From NCBI RefSeq assembly GCF_019297835.1, contig NZ_CP079203.1:531001-595000 (forward strand): 64,000 nucleotides of DNA. Reading direction: 5' to 3'. Position numbers and translations under genes: made by a program. Below the pieces are notes generated by a model, which ran no database searches, had not been told where the DNA came from, and saw nothing but the letters and a program-made list of their open reading frames with translations. Origin of the DNA: Sphingomonas sanguinis. GTDB taxonomy: Bacteria > Pseudomonadota > Alphaproteobacteria > Sphingomonadales > Sphingomonadaceae. Of this stretch, positions 1-7,905 are shown one piece after another. Position 1 is the stretch's first letter. Each line of letters opens with the position of its first letter.

Positions 1-554
1 TGGCGGTCGAGCAGGGCGGCGAGGTCTTGCGTTTCGGCTCCGTCCTGATCCTCGTCACGGATCGGCAGGCGATGTTCGCCGTACGCGACGATCTCGGCGC
101 GACCGTCGCGGCGTTCGACCGCGATCTGTCCGTCCGCCAGTACCTTGAGCAAGGGATCGCCCAGGATCGGCAGGACGAGCTTGCGCGACCAGTCGATGTC
201 GAAGAAGCGTGCGAAGCGGCTTGCTTCGCCATGCGCAAGCACGTCATTCCACCAGCGATTGCCGCCGCCGGACACGCCCATATGGTTGGGCACGATGTCG
301 ATGATGACACCCATGCCCCGCGCCTTGGCAGCCTCGGCCAGCGACCGGAACGCGTCTTCACCACCGAGCTCCGGATTGATCCGGGTCGGGTCGATCACGT
401 CATAGCCGTGCATCGACCCCGCCGCTGCCGTGGTGATCGGCGAGGCATAGACATGGCTGATCCCCAGCGTGTCGAGATAGGGCAGCAACGCCTCGGCACG
501 GGCGAAGGGAAAGTCTTTGTGGAACTGGAAGCGATAGGTGGCGCGCGGCGTCAT
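1..554 (-). CDS. treY: Malto-oligosyltrehalose synthase TreY, N-terminal part (runs off left edge)
   Basis: The reading frame starts at an ATG at 554 and is open to the window edge, giving 184 codons. It begins MTPRATYRFQFHKDFPF and continues with GISHVYASPITTAAGSMHGYD and IIDIVPNHMG, the N-terminal GH13 barrel signature of maltooligosyl trehalose synthases. The enzyme converts the reducing-end alpha-1,4 bond of maltodextrins to the alpha-1,1 bond of trehalose in the cytoplasm. It is the last gene seen of the glgX-treZ-malQ-treY operon and starts 25 bases after malQ ends. TreZ, its partner, is encoded two genes upstream. The C-terminal three quarters lie outside the window, so integrity cannot be judged. 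Confidence 0.93.
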   Translation of the reverse strand, partial: MTPRATYRFQFHKDFPFARAEALLPYLDTLGISHVYASPITTAAAGSMHGYDVIDPTRINPELGGEDAFRSLAEAAKARGMGVIIDIVPNHMGVSGGGNRWWNDVLAHGEASRFARFFDIDWSRKLVLPILGDPLLKVLADGQIAVERRDGRAEIVAYGEHRLPIRDEDQDGAETQDLAALLDR

Positions 555-579
555 GGGCGGCGTCCTTTGATGATGCGGA

Positions 580-2466
580 TCAGCGGGCGTTGAGGACGGC
601 GATGCGCGCCGCGACCTCTGGCTGGGCAAGCGACCGGGCGAGGGTATCGGGCAGGCGGCGGCGCCAATTGGGATGCTCGTCGATCGTGCCGGGCAGATTG
701 GGTTGCTCGTCCAGCCCGAGCATATCCTCGACCGGAACGATGGCGAGCGGGCAGGGCGTTTCCGCGATAGCGGCGATGGCGGCATCCACAGCGATGGCGG
801 GATCGTCAGGCTCGGGCATGTCATCGCCGATGGTCTGCCAGAGCGCGGTGCGCTCCTCTGCGCGGTGGGCGCTGTCCTCGGGGGATACCGCATGCCGAGC
901 GATACGAGCCCGCCATTCGAGATCGCGCCCCTGCCACCATCCGGCGACGGTCGCGATGTCGTGCGTGGCGGTCATGGCGATGGCCCGATCGCTCCAGGTC
1001 TGGGGCGGCAGAAATGCTCCTTCGGCATCCCGCTCGAACGGCAGGACCCGCATGCCCAGCATCCCCGCCTCGGCCATGATGTCGCGGAACCCCGGCGGGA
1101 CGGTGCCCAGATCCTCGCCGATCACGATCGCACCGCGTCCCCGATTGGCCCGCTGCGCCTCGATCCGCAGGATGCGCAACATATCGGCGAAGGGCATCGC
1201 GAGATAAGCACCCTGATCGGCCGGAGCGCCGTCCGGCACAACCCATAGGCGGCACAGCCCCAGCGCATGGTCGATCCGGATACCACCGGCATGGGCGAAG
1301 ACCGCGCGCAACGTATCGATGAACGGTGCAAAGCCCTGCCTCCGAAGCGCAAAGGGCGACAGCGCGGTGATCCCCCAATTCTGCCCATCGGGTCCGAGGG
1401 GATCGGGCGGCGCGCCGATCGACAGGCCGGTCAGCAACTCGCCGCGTCGGCTCCACCCGTCCGCGCCGTTCATGGCGACCCCGATGGCGAGGTCGGCGAT
1501 CAGCCCGATCGCCATGCCGCTGCCCCGCGCCGTGTCGGCCGCATCGTGCATTGCACGATCGGCCCACCATTGGGTGAAAGCATAAAAGCGCACGGCGTCT
1601 TTGTGTTCGTCGGCAAACCGGGCGACCGCTTCGCTGGTCGGATCGCGATACTCTTCCGGCCAGTCGAGCCAACCGCTTGCCCGGTCGCGCGCATGGAAAT
1701 AGGCATGAAGCGCATCGAACCGCGCCTGCGCCTCCAGCCTTTCTCCGCCCGCCTGCCGCCAGCGGCAGAAAGCCTCACGCTGCGCTTCGTCCAAACGATC
1801 ATAGACCAGCCGCAGGTCCAGCATCCGATCCGGTGCCGCACCGGGCCAGTCGATCAGGGAAGGAGCATCGACCACCGGCTCACCCGCAGGAGCCAGCCAG
1901 ACATTGCGAAACAGCCGGCTCGACGGGGCATAGGGGCTGAAGCGGGCGGCGTCGGCGGGGAACAGCGCGTGGACCGGGCTGATCGCGAGCGCGGCGGCAC
2001 CGGCATGGCCCAGCGCCTTGGCGGCGCTGGCCAGACTGGCGAAGTCGCCGAACGCACCGCCGCCTTCCCGCAGCGACGGGATTTGCACCGCGCTGCCCCA
2101 ATGCCTGCCCGGTGGCGGAGCCGGGCAGCGGGGCGGGGCAACCGCGACGGTCCATTGCCGCTCGCCCTGTTCGAGACGGTGATAACCCGGCTGTGCGACA
2201 CCCGGCAGGACGTGATCCCGCAGCGTGACGGACAGCGCCTCGCCGCTTTCGAGGATCAGCCGCGCGGCACCATCGCGACAGGTGTCGGGCAATGGGATCG
2301 GTTCGTTCAGATCGCCCGAGACGAACACGGTGTCACCGACATGGGTATCCAGCCGATCCAGGATCGCAGCCAGCGCTTCGTCCGAGACGATCTGGTCCTT
2401 TCCCTTGGCATCCTGCCACAGACGCGACAGTCCGGCAGCCTCGGCGCGGGCATGGAGCTCGGTCAT
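580..2466 (-). CDS. malQ: 4-alpha-glucanotransferase (amylomaltase) MalQ
   Basis: The 628-residue protein belongs to the GH77 amylomaltases, which move maltodextrin chains between donor and acceptor glucans. GH77 hallmarks are visible: GGIRIDHALG near residue 395 with the nucleophile Asp, IVIGEDLGTVP near 450 with the acid/base Glu, and MTATHDIATVAGWW near 500 with the stabilising Asp. An N-terminal extension of about 120 residues precedes the barrel, as in many proteobacterial MalQ proteins. Its ATG overlaps the end of treZ by four bases (2463-2466), so translation is probably coupled. In this operon it probably reshapes short maltodextrins for TreY and TreZ. Confidence 0.95.
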   Translation of the reverse strand: MTELHARAEAAGLSRLWQDAKGKDQIVSDEALAAILDRLDTHVGDTVFVSGDLNEPIPLPDTCRDGAARLILESGEALSVTLRDHVLPGVAQPGYHRLEQGERQWTVAVAPPRCPAPPPGRHWGSAVQIPSLREGGGAFGDFASLASAAKALGHAGAAALAISPVHALFPADAARFSPYAPSSRLFRNVWLAPAGEPVVDAPSLIDWPGAAPDRMLDLRLVYDRLDEAQREAFCRWRQAGGERLEAQARFDALHAYFHARDRASGWLDWPEEYRDPTSEAVARFADEHKDAVRFYAFTQWWADRAMHDAADTARGSGMAIGLIADLAIGVAMNGADGWSRRGELLTGLSIGAPPDPLGPDGQNWGITALSPFALRRQGFAPFIDTLRAVFAHAGGIRIDHALGLCRLWVVPDGAPADQGAYLAMPFADMLRILRIEAQRANRGRGAIVIGEDLGTVPPGFRDIMAEAGMLGMRVLPFERDAEGAFLPPQTWSDRAIAMTATHDIATVAGWWQGRDLEWRARIARHAVSPEDSAHRAEERTALWQTIGDDMPEPDDPAIAVDAAIAAIAETPCPLAIVPVEDMLGLDEQPNLPGTIDEHPNWRRRLPDTLARSLAQPEVAARIAVLNAR

Positions 2467-4157
2467 TGGGAAACCCAGGCAGCGAAGCGGTTGCCTTCGC
2501 GATAGATCAACTGGCCCTCATCCTCCGGGATCGGCTCGGGGGCTTTTCCGAAGTCGATCACGATGGTCAGGATCGTGCCATCGGCCATGCGCCAGCGCGC
2601 CTTGACCCGTTCGGGACCGGTCACATCCGCCGTCAGACCGACCGTACCCTTCAGGCGCGGCACGATATGAACCTGCCGCAGCGTCAGCAACTCCCGGTAG
2701 AGCGCACGCCATTCGCCCGCTTGCGGTCCCGGCTTGGGGACCGAAGCGTCGAAGGTGCTGCGCGCATTGGGATCAGGGATGCGTTGCCGCGCTTCCTCAT
2801 CGGCAAAGGCGTCGAACTTGGCGAATTCGCGCCGCCGCCCCTCGCGCACGGCATCGGCCAGTTCGTCATGGAAGTCGGTGAAGAACAGGAACGGGCTTTC
2901 GCTGCCCTCGTCCTCCCCCATGAACAGCAGCGGGATTTGCGGGCCGAGCAGCAGCAGAGCGGTCGCCGCCCGCAGGCGCTCCGCGTCCGTCAACCGGATC
3001 AGGCGCTCGCCCATCGCGCGATTGCCGACCTGATCGTGGTTTTGGAGAAAGGCGACGAAGGCTGTGCTCGGCAGATCGCCCGAGGGCTTGCCGCGCGGTT
3101 TGCCGTCGTGATTGGGCGAGCCCTCACCCTGATAGATGAAGCCTTCCTTCAGGCAGCGTGCCAGCCGATCCGCCGGGCTGTCGGCGAAGTCGCCATAATA
3201 GGCGCTGGTCTCGCGGGTGAGGAGAACGTGCAGGACATTGTGAAAGTCGTCGTTCCACTGCGCGTCATAGCGCCCCGCCCGCAGGCGATCGGCGTCGTTC
3301 TTTTCATTCTCCAGCACGAGATGGACATGCCGTTCGGGCAGGGCGGCGCGGATCTCGCGCGCCATCCGGTCGAGAAAGTCATCGTTCGCGATCGCGTGCA
3401 CCGCGTCGAAACGAAGCCCGTCGATCCGATAATCCCGCAACCACATCAAGGCGTTGTCGACGAAGAAGCGATGCACCGGGTCGGCATCGACTGCCACCGC
3501 GCCGCCCCAGGGGGTATCGACTTCCTTGTGGAAGAAGGCGCTGGCATAAGCGTTCAGATAATTTCCGTCCGGCCCGAAGTGATTATACACCACGTCGAGA
3601 AAGACCGAGAGGCCCAGGCCATGCGCGGTGTCGACCAGCGTCTTCAGCTCGGCGGGCGAGCCATAGGGCTCGGCGACGGCATAGGGCAGGACGCCGTCAT
3701 AGCCCCAATTGCGCGTTCCGCCGAACGCGTTGACCGGCATCAGTTCGATCGCTGTGATCCCGGACGCCGCGATCGCAGGAAGTTTCTCGCGAATGCCCGC
3801 AAAGCCGCCCAACGTTCCGGCATGGACTTCGAGCAGCACCGTTTCCTCCCAGGGCCGCCCGCGCCATTCGTTCGCGCTCCAGGCGAAGGCAGGGTCCACC
3901 ACCACGCTCCAACCATGCACGCCGCCCGACTGGAGACGCGAGGCCGGGTCGGGAACCGCTAGGTCGGTCTCCAGGCGGAACCGATATCGGGTGCCGGCAG
4001 GCGCGGGAGCGGTCGTGGTGAACCATCCCTCACCGTCACGATCCATAGGCACCGAGGGGGCGCCGTCGATCTCCAGCGTCACCGCCTCGCGATCCGGTGC
4101 CCAGAGGCGGAACCGGGTATTCGCGCCCTCGCGCAGTTCGGGGCCCCAGTGCGTCAT
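2463..4157 (-). CDS. treZ: Malto-oligosyltrehalose trehalohydrolase TreZ
   Basis: This 564-residue GH13 enzyme releases trehalose from the maltooligosyl-trehalose made by TreY. The N-terminus carries a CBM48-like beta domain (NTRFRLWAPDREAVTLEIDG). The barrel shows YRIDGLRFDAVHAI with the nucleophile Asp, HLVLENEKND with the acid Glu, and LQNHDQVGNRAMGERL with the third carboxylate; the NHDQVGNRA sequence is typical of TreZ rather than of branching enzyme. The gene overlaps glgX by four bases at 4154-4157 and malQ by four at 2463-2466. Length and motifs are normal for the family. Confidence 0.96.
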   Translation of the reverse strand: MTHWGPELREGANTRFRLWAPDREAVTLEIDGAPSVPMDRDGEGWFTTTAPAPAGTRYRFRLETDLAVPDPASRLQSGGVHGWSVVVDPAFAWSANEWRGRPWEETVLLEVHAGTLGGFAGIREKLPAIAASGITAIELMPVNAFGGTRNWGYDGVLPYAVAEPYGSPAELKTLVDTAHGLGLSVFLDVVYNHFGPDGNYLNAYASAFFHKEVDTPWGGAVAVDADPVHRFFVDNALMWLRDYRIDGLRFDAVHAIANDDFLDRMAREIRAALPERHVHLVLENEKNDADRLRAGRYDAQWNDDFHNVLHVLLTRETSAYYGDFADSPADRLARCLKEGFIYQGEGSPNHDGKPRGKPSGDLPSTAFVAFLQNHDQVGNRAMGERLIRLTDAERLRAATALLLLGPQIPLLFMGEDEGSESPFLFFTDFHDELADAVREGRRREFAKFDAFADEEARQRIPDPNARSTFDASVPKPGPQAGEWRALYRELLTLRQVHIVPRLKGTVGLTADVTGPERVKARWRMADGTILTIVIDFGKAPEPIPEDEGQLIYREGNRFAAWVSQ

Positions 4158-6256
4158 GCCTCGACCACGTCCCGCCAGGTGATGAGCACCGCACTCTGCG
4201 GTCCGACCTCATAGCTATCGTCGATCTCGACCTCGCCCTGCTCGGGCTTGGCGCTGTCGATCAGGACAATGCGCGCCGCATGGGGCGGGGGCAGGGTGAA
4301 GGTGATCGGATCTGGCGAGGCGTTGAGGAGCAGCGACACCGCTTCCACCCCGCCATCCTCGGTCGCCGTGGCGCGTCGCATCATCAGCGCGCGGCCTTCG
4401 GGATTGTCCCAATCCTCGGGACTGAGCTGTTCGCCGCGCTCGTCCCACCATTCGATGTCGTTGATGCCATGGCCGGGCGTGTCCTGCCCGTAGAGGAAGC
4501 TGGGCGAGCGCAGGACCGGATAGCGGCGCCGCAGGTCCGCCAGTCGCGCGGTAAAGGCGATCATCGCTTCGCCTTCTTCCGACGCGGCCGCTTTCCAGTC
4601 GAGCCAGCTGATCTCGTTGTCCTGGCAATAGGCGTTGTTGTTGCCATGTTGCGTGCGGCCGAATTCGTCGCCCGCGACGATCATCGGCGTACCCAGCGAG
4701 GCGAGCAGCGTCGTCATCATCGAACGCATGACGCGCCCGCGCGCCGCCTTGATGTTTTCGTCGTCGGTCGGCCCTTCCGCACCCCAATTGCGCGAGTAGT
4801 TTTCCGAATGGCCGTCGCGATTGTCTTCCTTGTTGGCCTCGTTGTGGCGTTGTTCGTACATGACCGTATCGGCCAGCGTGAAGCCGTCATGCGCCGCCAG
4901 CATATTGAGGCTGGCCCAGGGGCGCCGCGCGCGCCGGTCGAACAGGTCGCCCGATCCCGAGAGCCGTGCGGCCAGTTCGCCGCGCTGGCCGGCGTCGCCG
5001 CGCCAATATTTGCGCACCGTGTCGCGGTACTTGTCGTTCCACTCCGAAAAGCCCGGCGGGAAATTGCCAAGCTGATAGCCGCCCGGCCCGACGTCCCAAG
5101 GCTCGGTGAGCAGCTTCAGGCGACCGAGCACCGGGTCTTGCCGCAGCACGTCGAAAAAGGCCGCACCCGGATCGAAGCCCGTCGCCTCACGGCCCAGCGT
5201 CAGCCCCAGGTCGAAGCGGAAGCCGTCGATCCCGAAGCTCGTCGCCCAGTAACGCAGCGAGTCCGTCACCATCTGGATCACCCGCGCCTTGGACAGGTTC
5301 AGCGTGTTGCCGGTGCCGGTATCATTGATCGTATAGCGCGGCTGATCCTGGACCAGCCGATAATAGCTGGCATTGTCGAGGCCCCGCCATGACAGGGTCG
5401 GCCCTTTCTCCGAGCCTTCGCAGGTGTGATTATAGACCACGTCGAGGATGACCTCGATCCCCGCCTTGTGCAGCTTGTGCACCGCGCGGCGTAGCTCGTC
5501 CTGCGTGTCCGTCGCGAAATAGGCCTGCTCGGGCGCGAAGAAGCCGAGCGTGTTATAGCCCCAGTAATTGCGTAGGCCTTTTTCCTGAAGGAAACGGTCC
5601 TGGGTGAAGCTGTGGATCGGCAGCAGTTCGATCGCAGTGACACCGATGCGCTTCAGATGCTTGATGACTGCCGGATGGCCAAGGCCCGCATAGGTGCCCC
5701 GTTCGCGGGGCGGGACCAGTTCCATCAGCTTCGTCAGGCCCTTCACATGGGCCTCATAGATGACGGTTTCCGACCAGGGGATGTTGGGCTTCACGTCGCG
5801 CGACCAGTCGAAATGGTCGTCAACCACGACCGCCTTGGGCATGGCGGCGGCACTGTCGCGCTTGTCGAAGCTCAAATCCTCCTTCTTGGACCGGATCTGA
5901 TAGCCGTGGAGCGCATCGGTCCACTTGATCTCGCCATGCAGCTTGCGGGCATAGGGGTCGAGCAGCAGCTTGTTCGGGTTGAAGCGATGCCCGGCCTCCG
6001 GCTCATAGCGACCATGCGCGCGGTAGCCGTAGAGCAGGCCCGGCCCGACATCGGGCAGATAACCATGCCACACCTCGTCGGTACATTCGGGCAGCGTATA
6101 GCGCCGCAATTCCCGCTTGCCCTGAGGGTCGAAGATGCACAGCTCGATCCGGTCCGCATTGGCCGAAAAGACGGCGAAATTCACCCCTTCGCCATCGAAG
6201 CTGGCGCCAAGGGGATAGGGGGAGCCGGGCAGGATCTCTTCGGGCAAATCGGTCAA
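4154..6256 (-). CDS. glgX: Glycogen debranching enzyme GlgX
   Basis: This 700-residue isoamylase-type GH13 enzyme hydrolyses alpha-1,6 branches of phosphorylase-trimmed glycogen. An N-terminal CBM48 (VNFAVFSANADRIELCIFDP) is followed by the catalytic barrel with SFGIDGFRFDLGLTLGRE, LLTEPWDVGPGGYQLGNFPP and MLAAHDGFTLADTV, all typical of GlgX. The start codon is TTG at 6256 with GGAGAG about six bases upstream on the minus strand; no in-frame ATG fits the conserved N-terminus. It is the first gene of the operon glgX-treZ-malQ-treY. The set links glycogen breakdown to trehalose, a common osmotic and desiccation protectant. No glgA, glgB or glgC is visible here. Confidence 0.96.
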   Translation of the reverse strand: MTDLPEEILPGSPYPLGASFDGEGVNFAVFSANADRIELCIFDPQGKRELRRYTLPECTDEVWHGYLPDVGPGLLYGYRAHGRYEPEAGHRFNPNKLLLDPYARKLHGEIKWTDALHGYQIRSKKEDLSFDKRDSAAAMPKAVVVDDHFDWSRDVKPNIPWSETVIYEAHVKGLTKLMELVPPRERGTYAGLGHPAVIKHLKRIGVTAIELLPIHSFTQDRFLQEKGLRNYWGYNTLGFFAPEQAYFATDTQDELRRAVHKLHKAGIEVILDVVYNHTCEGSEKGPTLSWRGLDNASYYRLVQDQPRYTINDTGTGNTLNLSKARVIQMVTDSLRYWATSFGIDGFRFDLGLTLGREATGFDPGAAFFDVLRQDPVLGRLKLLTEPWDVGPGGYQLGNFPPGFSEWNDKYRDTVRKYWRGDAGQRGELAARLSGSGDLFDRRARRPWASLNMLAAHDGFTLADTVMYEQRHNEANKEDNRDGHSENYSRNWGAEGPTDDENIKAARGRVMRSMMTTLLASLGTPMIVAGDEFGRTQHGNNNAYCQDNEISWLDWKAAASEEGEAMIAFTARLADLRRRYPVLRSPSFLYGQDTPGHGINDIEWWDERGEQLSPEDWDNPEGRALMMRRATATEDGGVEAVSLLLNASPDPITFTLPPPHAARIVLIDSAKPEQGEVEIDDSYEVGPQSAVLITWRDVVEA

Positions 6257-6320
6257 AAGGGCTCTCCGGCAAAAGTCGAACGACTATGCGTGTGGCAATT
6301 TCTGTCGAGGCGGGTGACGA

Positions 6321-6359
6321 AAGCCCGGTGGCGATCCGACGATGGAGACCACCGGGCTT
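6321..6359 (-). terminator. Hairpin terminator after the DUF2934 gene
   Basis: An 11-bp perfect inverted repeat (AAGCCCGGTGG / CCACCGGGCTT) with a 17-base loop lies just after the stop of the DUF2934 gene. On the minus strand it is followed by a short T-containing stretch. It separates that gene from the glgX operon. Confidence 0.6.
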
Positions 6360-6362
6360 CGA

Positions 6363-6611
6363 TCATGCGGTTTTGGTGCGCGGCTTTCGGGGCGCCTTGG
6401 GCTTCGGCTCCGCCGCAATGGTCTGCGGCGCAACGTCTGCCTTCTTCCGTCGCGCGGCCGGTTTGGTAACGGCAGCGGGTTCCTCCGGGACAGCTTCGGT
6501 CAGCTCGCGCTCGGCCTTTTCCCAATGGTCGCGGTCGCGGCCATGCGGCTCGCCTTCTGCTTGCCAGATGCCGTATGCGCGCTGCCGAAGCTGTTCTTCC
6601 CGGTCGTCCAC
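6363..6611 (-). CDS. Small DUF2934-type protein
   Basis: This 82-residue protein begins MDDREEQLRQRAYGIWQAEG and continues HGRDRDHWEKAERELTE, the signature of DUF2934, a short helical domain of unknown function common in alphaproteobacteria. The second half is a low-complexity tail rich in Ala, Pro and Lys ending PKAPRKPRTKTA, likely disordered and basic. I chose the GTG at 6611 because a GGGAG sits seven bases upstream; the GTG at 6617 would abut that ribosome binding site. There is no membrane segment or signal peptide. Function is not known. Confidence 0.8.
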   Translation of the reverse strand: MDDREEQLRQRAYGIWQAEGEPHGRDRDHWEKAERELTEAVPEEPAAVTKPAARRKKADVAPQTIAAEPKPKAPRKPRTKTA

Positions 6612-6702
6612 CGTCACCTCCCTATCGTGACACTCAATCTGTTATCGCGAGCGTAACGATTGTAGCGGCCATAACGCTCCCCGAAAATCGCGTTGATGCG
6701 GA

Positions 6703-7836
6703 TCAATTGCCGGTCGGCGACTTGGCCTTGACCTGATCGGGCGGCGTGACGGCCGACAGGGTCTGGCGCTGGCTCGCCGGATCGATCCGACGCGTGCGGG
6801 TGAAAGGCGGCAGTTCGACACGCCCGCCCGTCTTCATCGCGGTCACGATACCCTCGATCACGCGCAGGTCGGACAGGCCTTCCTCGGCGTCCGGCTCGGG
6901 ATCGCGATCGTTCAGGATGCAGTCGGAGAAATAGCGCATCTCGCCGCCGAACTGGTCGGTATGCTTGAACTTTTCATGGCTCTGCTTGTCGCCGATGGTC
7001 AGGTTCTGTTCGATCCCCGACTGGAAGCCATAGGCCGGGCTCATATGGATCGAACCCTTCATGCCGGCGACGATCAGGCTGTCGACATTGTTCATCGCAT
7101 AGCTGACCGTAAAGCTCGCCAGCTTGTCGCCCGGCATCCGCAGCACGACGGCGAAGGTGTCGTCCAGATCGCCTAGCCCTGCGCTCGGCTGGCGCGTGGC
7201 GACCGCGCTTTCCACGGCGACCGGCTCGGCGCCGAACAGATAGCGGATGGCGTTAATGGGATAGGGGGCCATATCGAACAACGGCCCGGCCTCCAGCCCA
7301 TGCTTGGCGCGGTGATTGTCGGGGTCGAGCTTCTGCCCGAAACAGGAGGTGAAGGCGACCAGCTCGCCCAGCTCGCCGTTGCGGATCTTCTCGATCGCAT
7401 CGAGCGTGCCCGGTTCGAAGTGAAGGCGATAGGCGGTCATCAGCTTGGCCTTGGAGCGCCGTTCGGCATCCTGGATCGCGCGCGCCTGTTCGCTCGAAAT
7501 CTCCAGCGGCTTTTCGCACAGGACGTGGATGCCGGCGTCCAGCGCGGGGATGGCGAACTCGGCGTGACGCCAGTTGGGCGTGCCCAGATAAATCGCGTCG
7601 CACACCCCGGCGGTCAGCAGCTTGTCGAACTCGTTGTAGGAATAGACATGCTCGACGCCGTATTTCTCGGCGAGAAGCCTGCCTTTCTCCGCATCGCCGG
7701 TGACGATCGCGGTCAGTTCGGAATTGCCGGTGTGCTTGATGCCGGGCAACATCGCCGACTGGGTGATGTCGCCCGCGCCAACGACCGCATAGCGAACCTT
7801 CTTCGTGCCGAAACCGAATGCCGATGCCAGGCTCAT
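6703..7836 (-). CDS. Gfo/Idh/MocA family NAD(P)-dependent oxidoreductase
   Basis: The 377-residue protein has an N-terminal Rossmann fold (VRYAVVGAGDITQSAMLPGI), a conserved HVLCEKPLEIS segment near residue 105 containing the EKP motif, and a C-terminal alpha/beta substrate domain. This is the architecture of glucose-fructose oxidoreductase and inositol dehydrogenase relatives. The exact substrate, presumably a sugar or polyol, cannot be read from the sequence. There is no twin-arginine signal, so the enzyme is cytoplasmic, unlike Zymomonas periplasmic GFOR. It is divergent from the GH15 gene next to it and lies beside the trehalose/glycogen genes, which suggests a carbohydrate role. Confidence 0.88.
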   Translation of the reverse strand: MSLASAFGFGTKKVRYAVVGAGDITQSAMLPGIKHTGNSELTAIVTGDAEKGRLLAEKYGVEHVYSYNEFDKLLTAGVCDAIYLGTPNWRHAEFAIPALDAGIHVLCEKPLEISSEQARAIQDAERRSKAKLMTAYRLHFEPGTLDAIEKIRNGELGELVAFTSCFGQKLDPDNHRAKHGLEAGPLFDMAPYPINAIRYLFGAEPVAVESAVATRQPSAGLGDLDDTFAVVLRMPGDKLASFTVSYAMNNVDSLIVAGMKGSIHMSPAYGFQSGIEQNLTIGDKQSHEKFKHTDQFGGEMRYFSDCILNDRDPEPDAEEGLSDLRVIEGIVTAMKTGGRVELPPFTRTRRIDPASQRQTLSAVTPPDQVKAKSPTGN

Positions 7837-7905
7837 GGTCGTTCTCCCAAATCTCTCAACGGCTGCTGCAACGCGTCAATCCAAGGAAGGTCCCGCGGAG
7901 ATATT

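Noticed and set aside
2292..3962. A 556-codon plus-strand frame
   Set aside because: It lies antisense to the clearly conserved treZ, has no recognisable domain, and is typical of high-GC third-position bias.
7871..7900. GGACC-N15-CGTT upstream of the Gfo/Idh/MocA gene as an EcfG promoter
   Set aside because: One mismatch in the -35 element and a spacer one base too short make it unconvincing.
7300..7905. In-frame extension of the GH15 gene to about 820 codons
   Set aside because: The extension is antisense to the oxidoreductase gene and unlike any GH15 N-terminus; ribosome sites fit the starts at 7906 or 7960.
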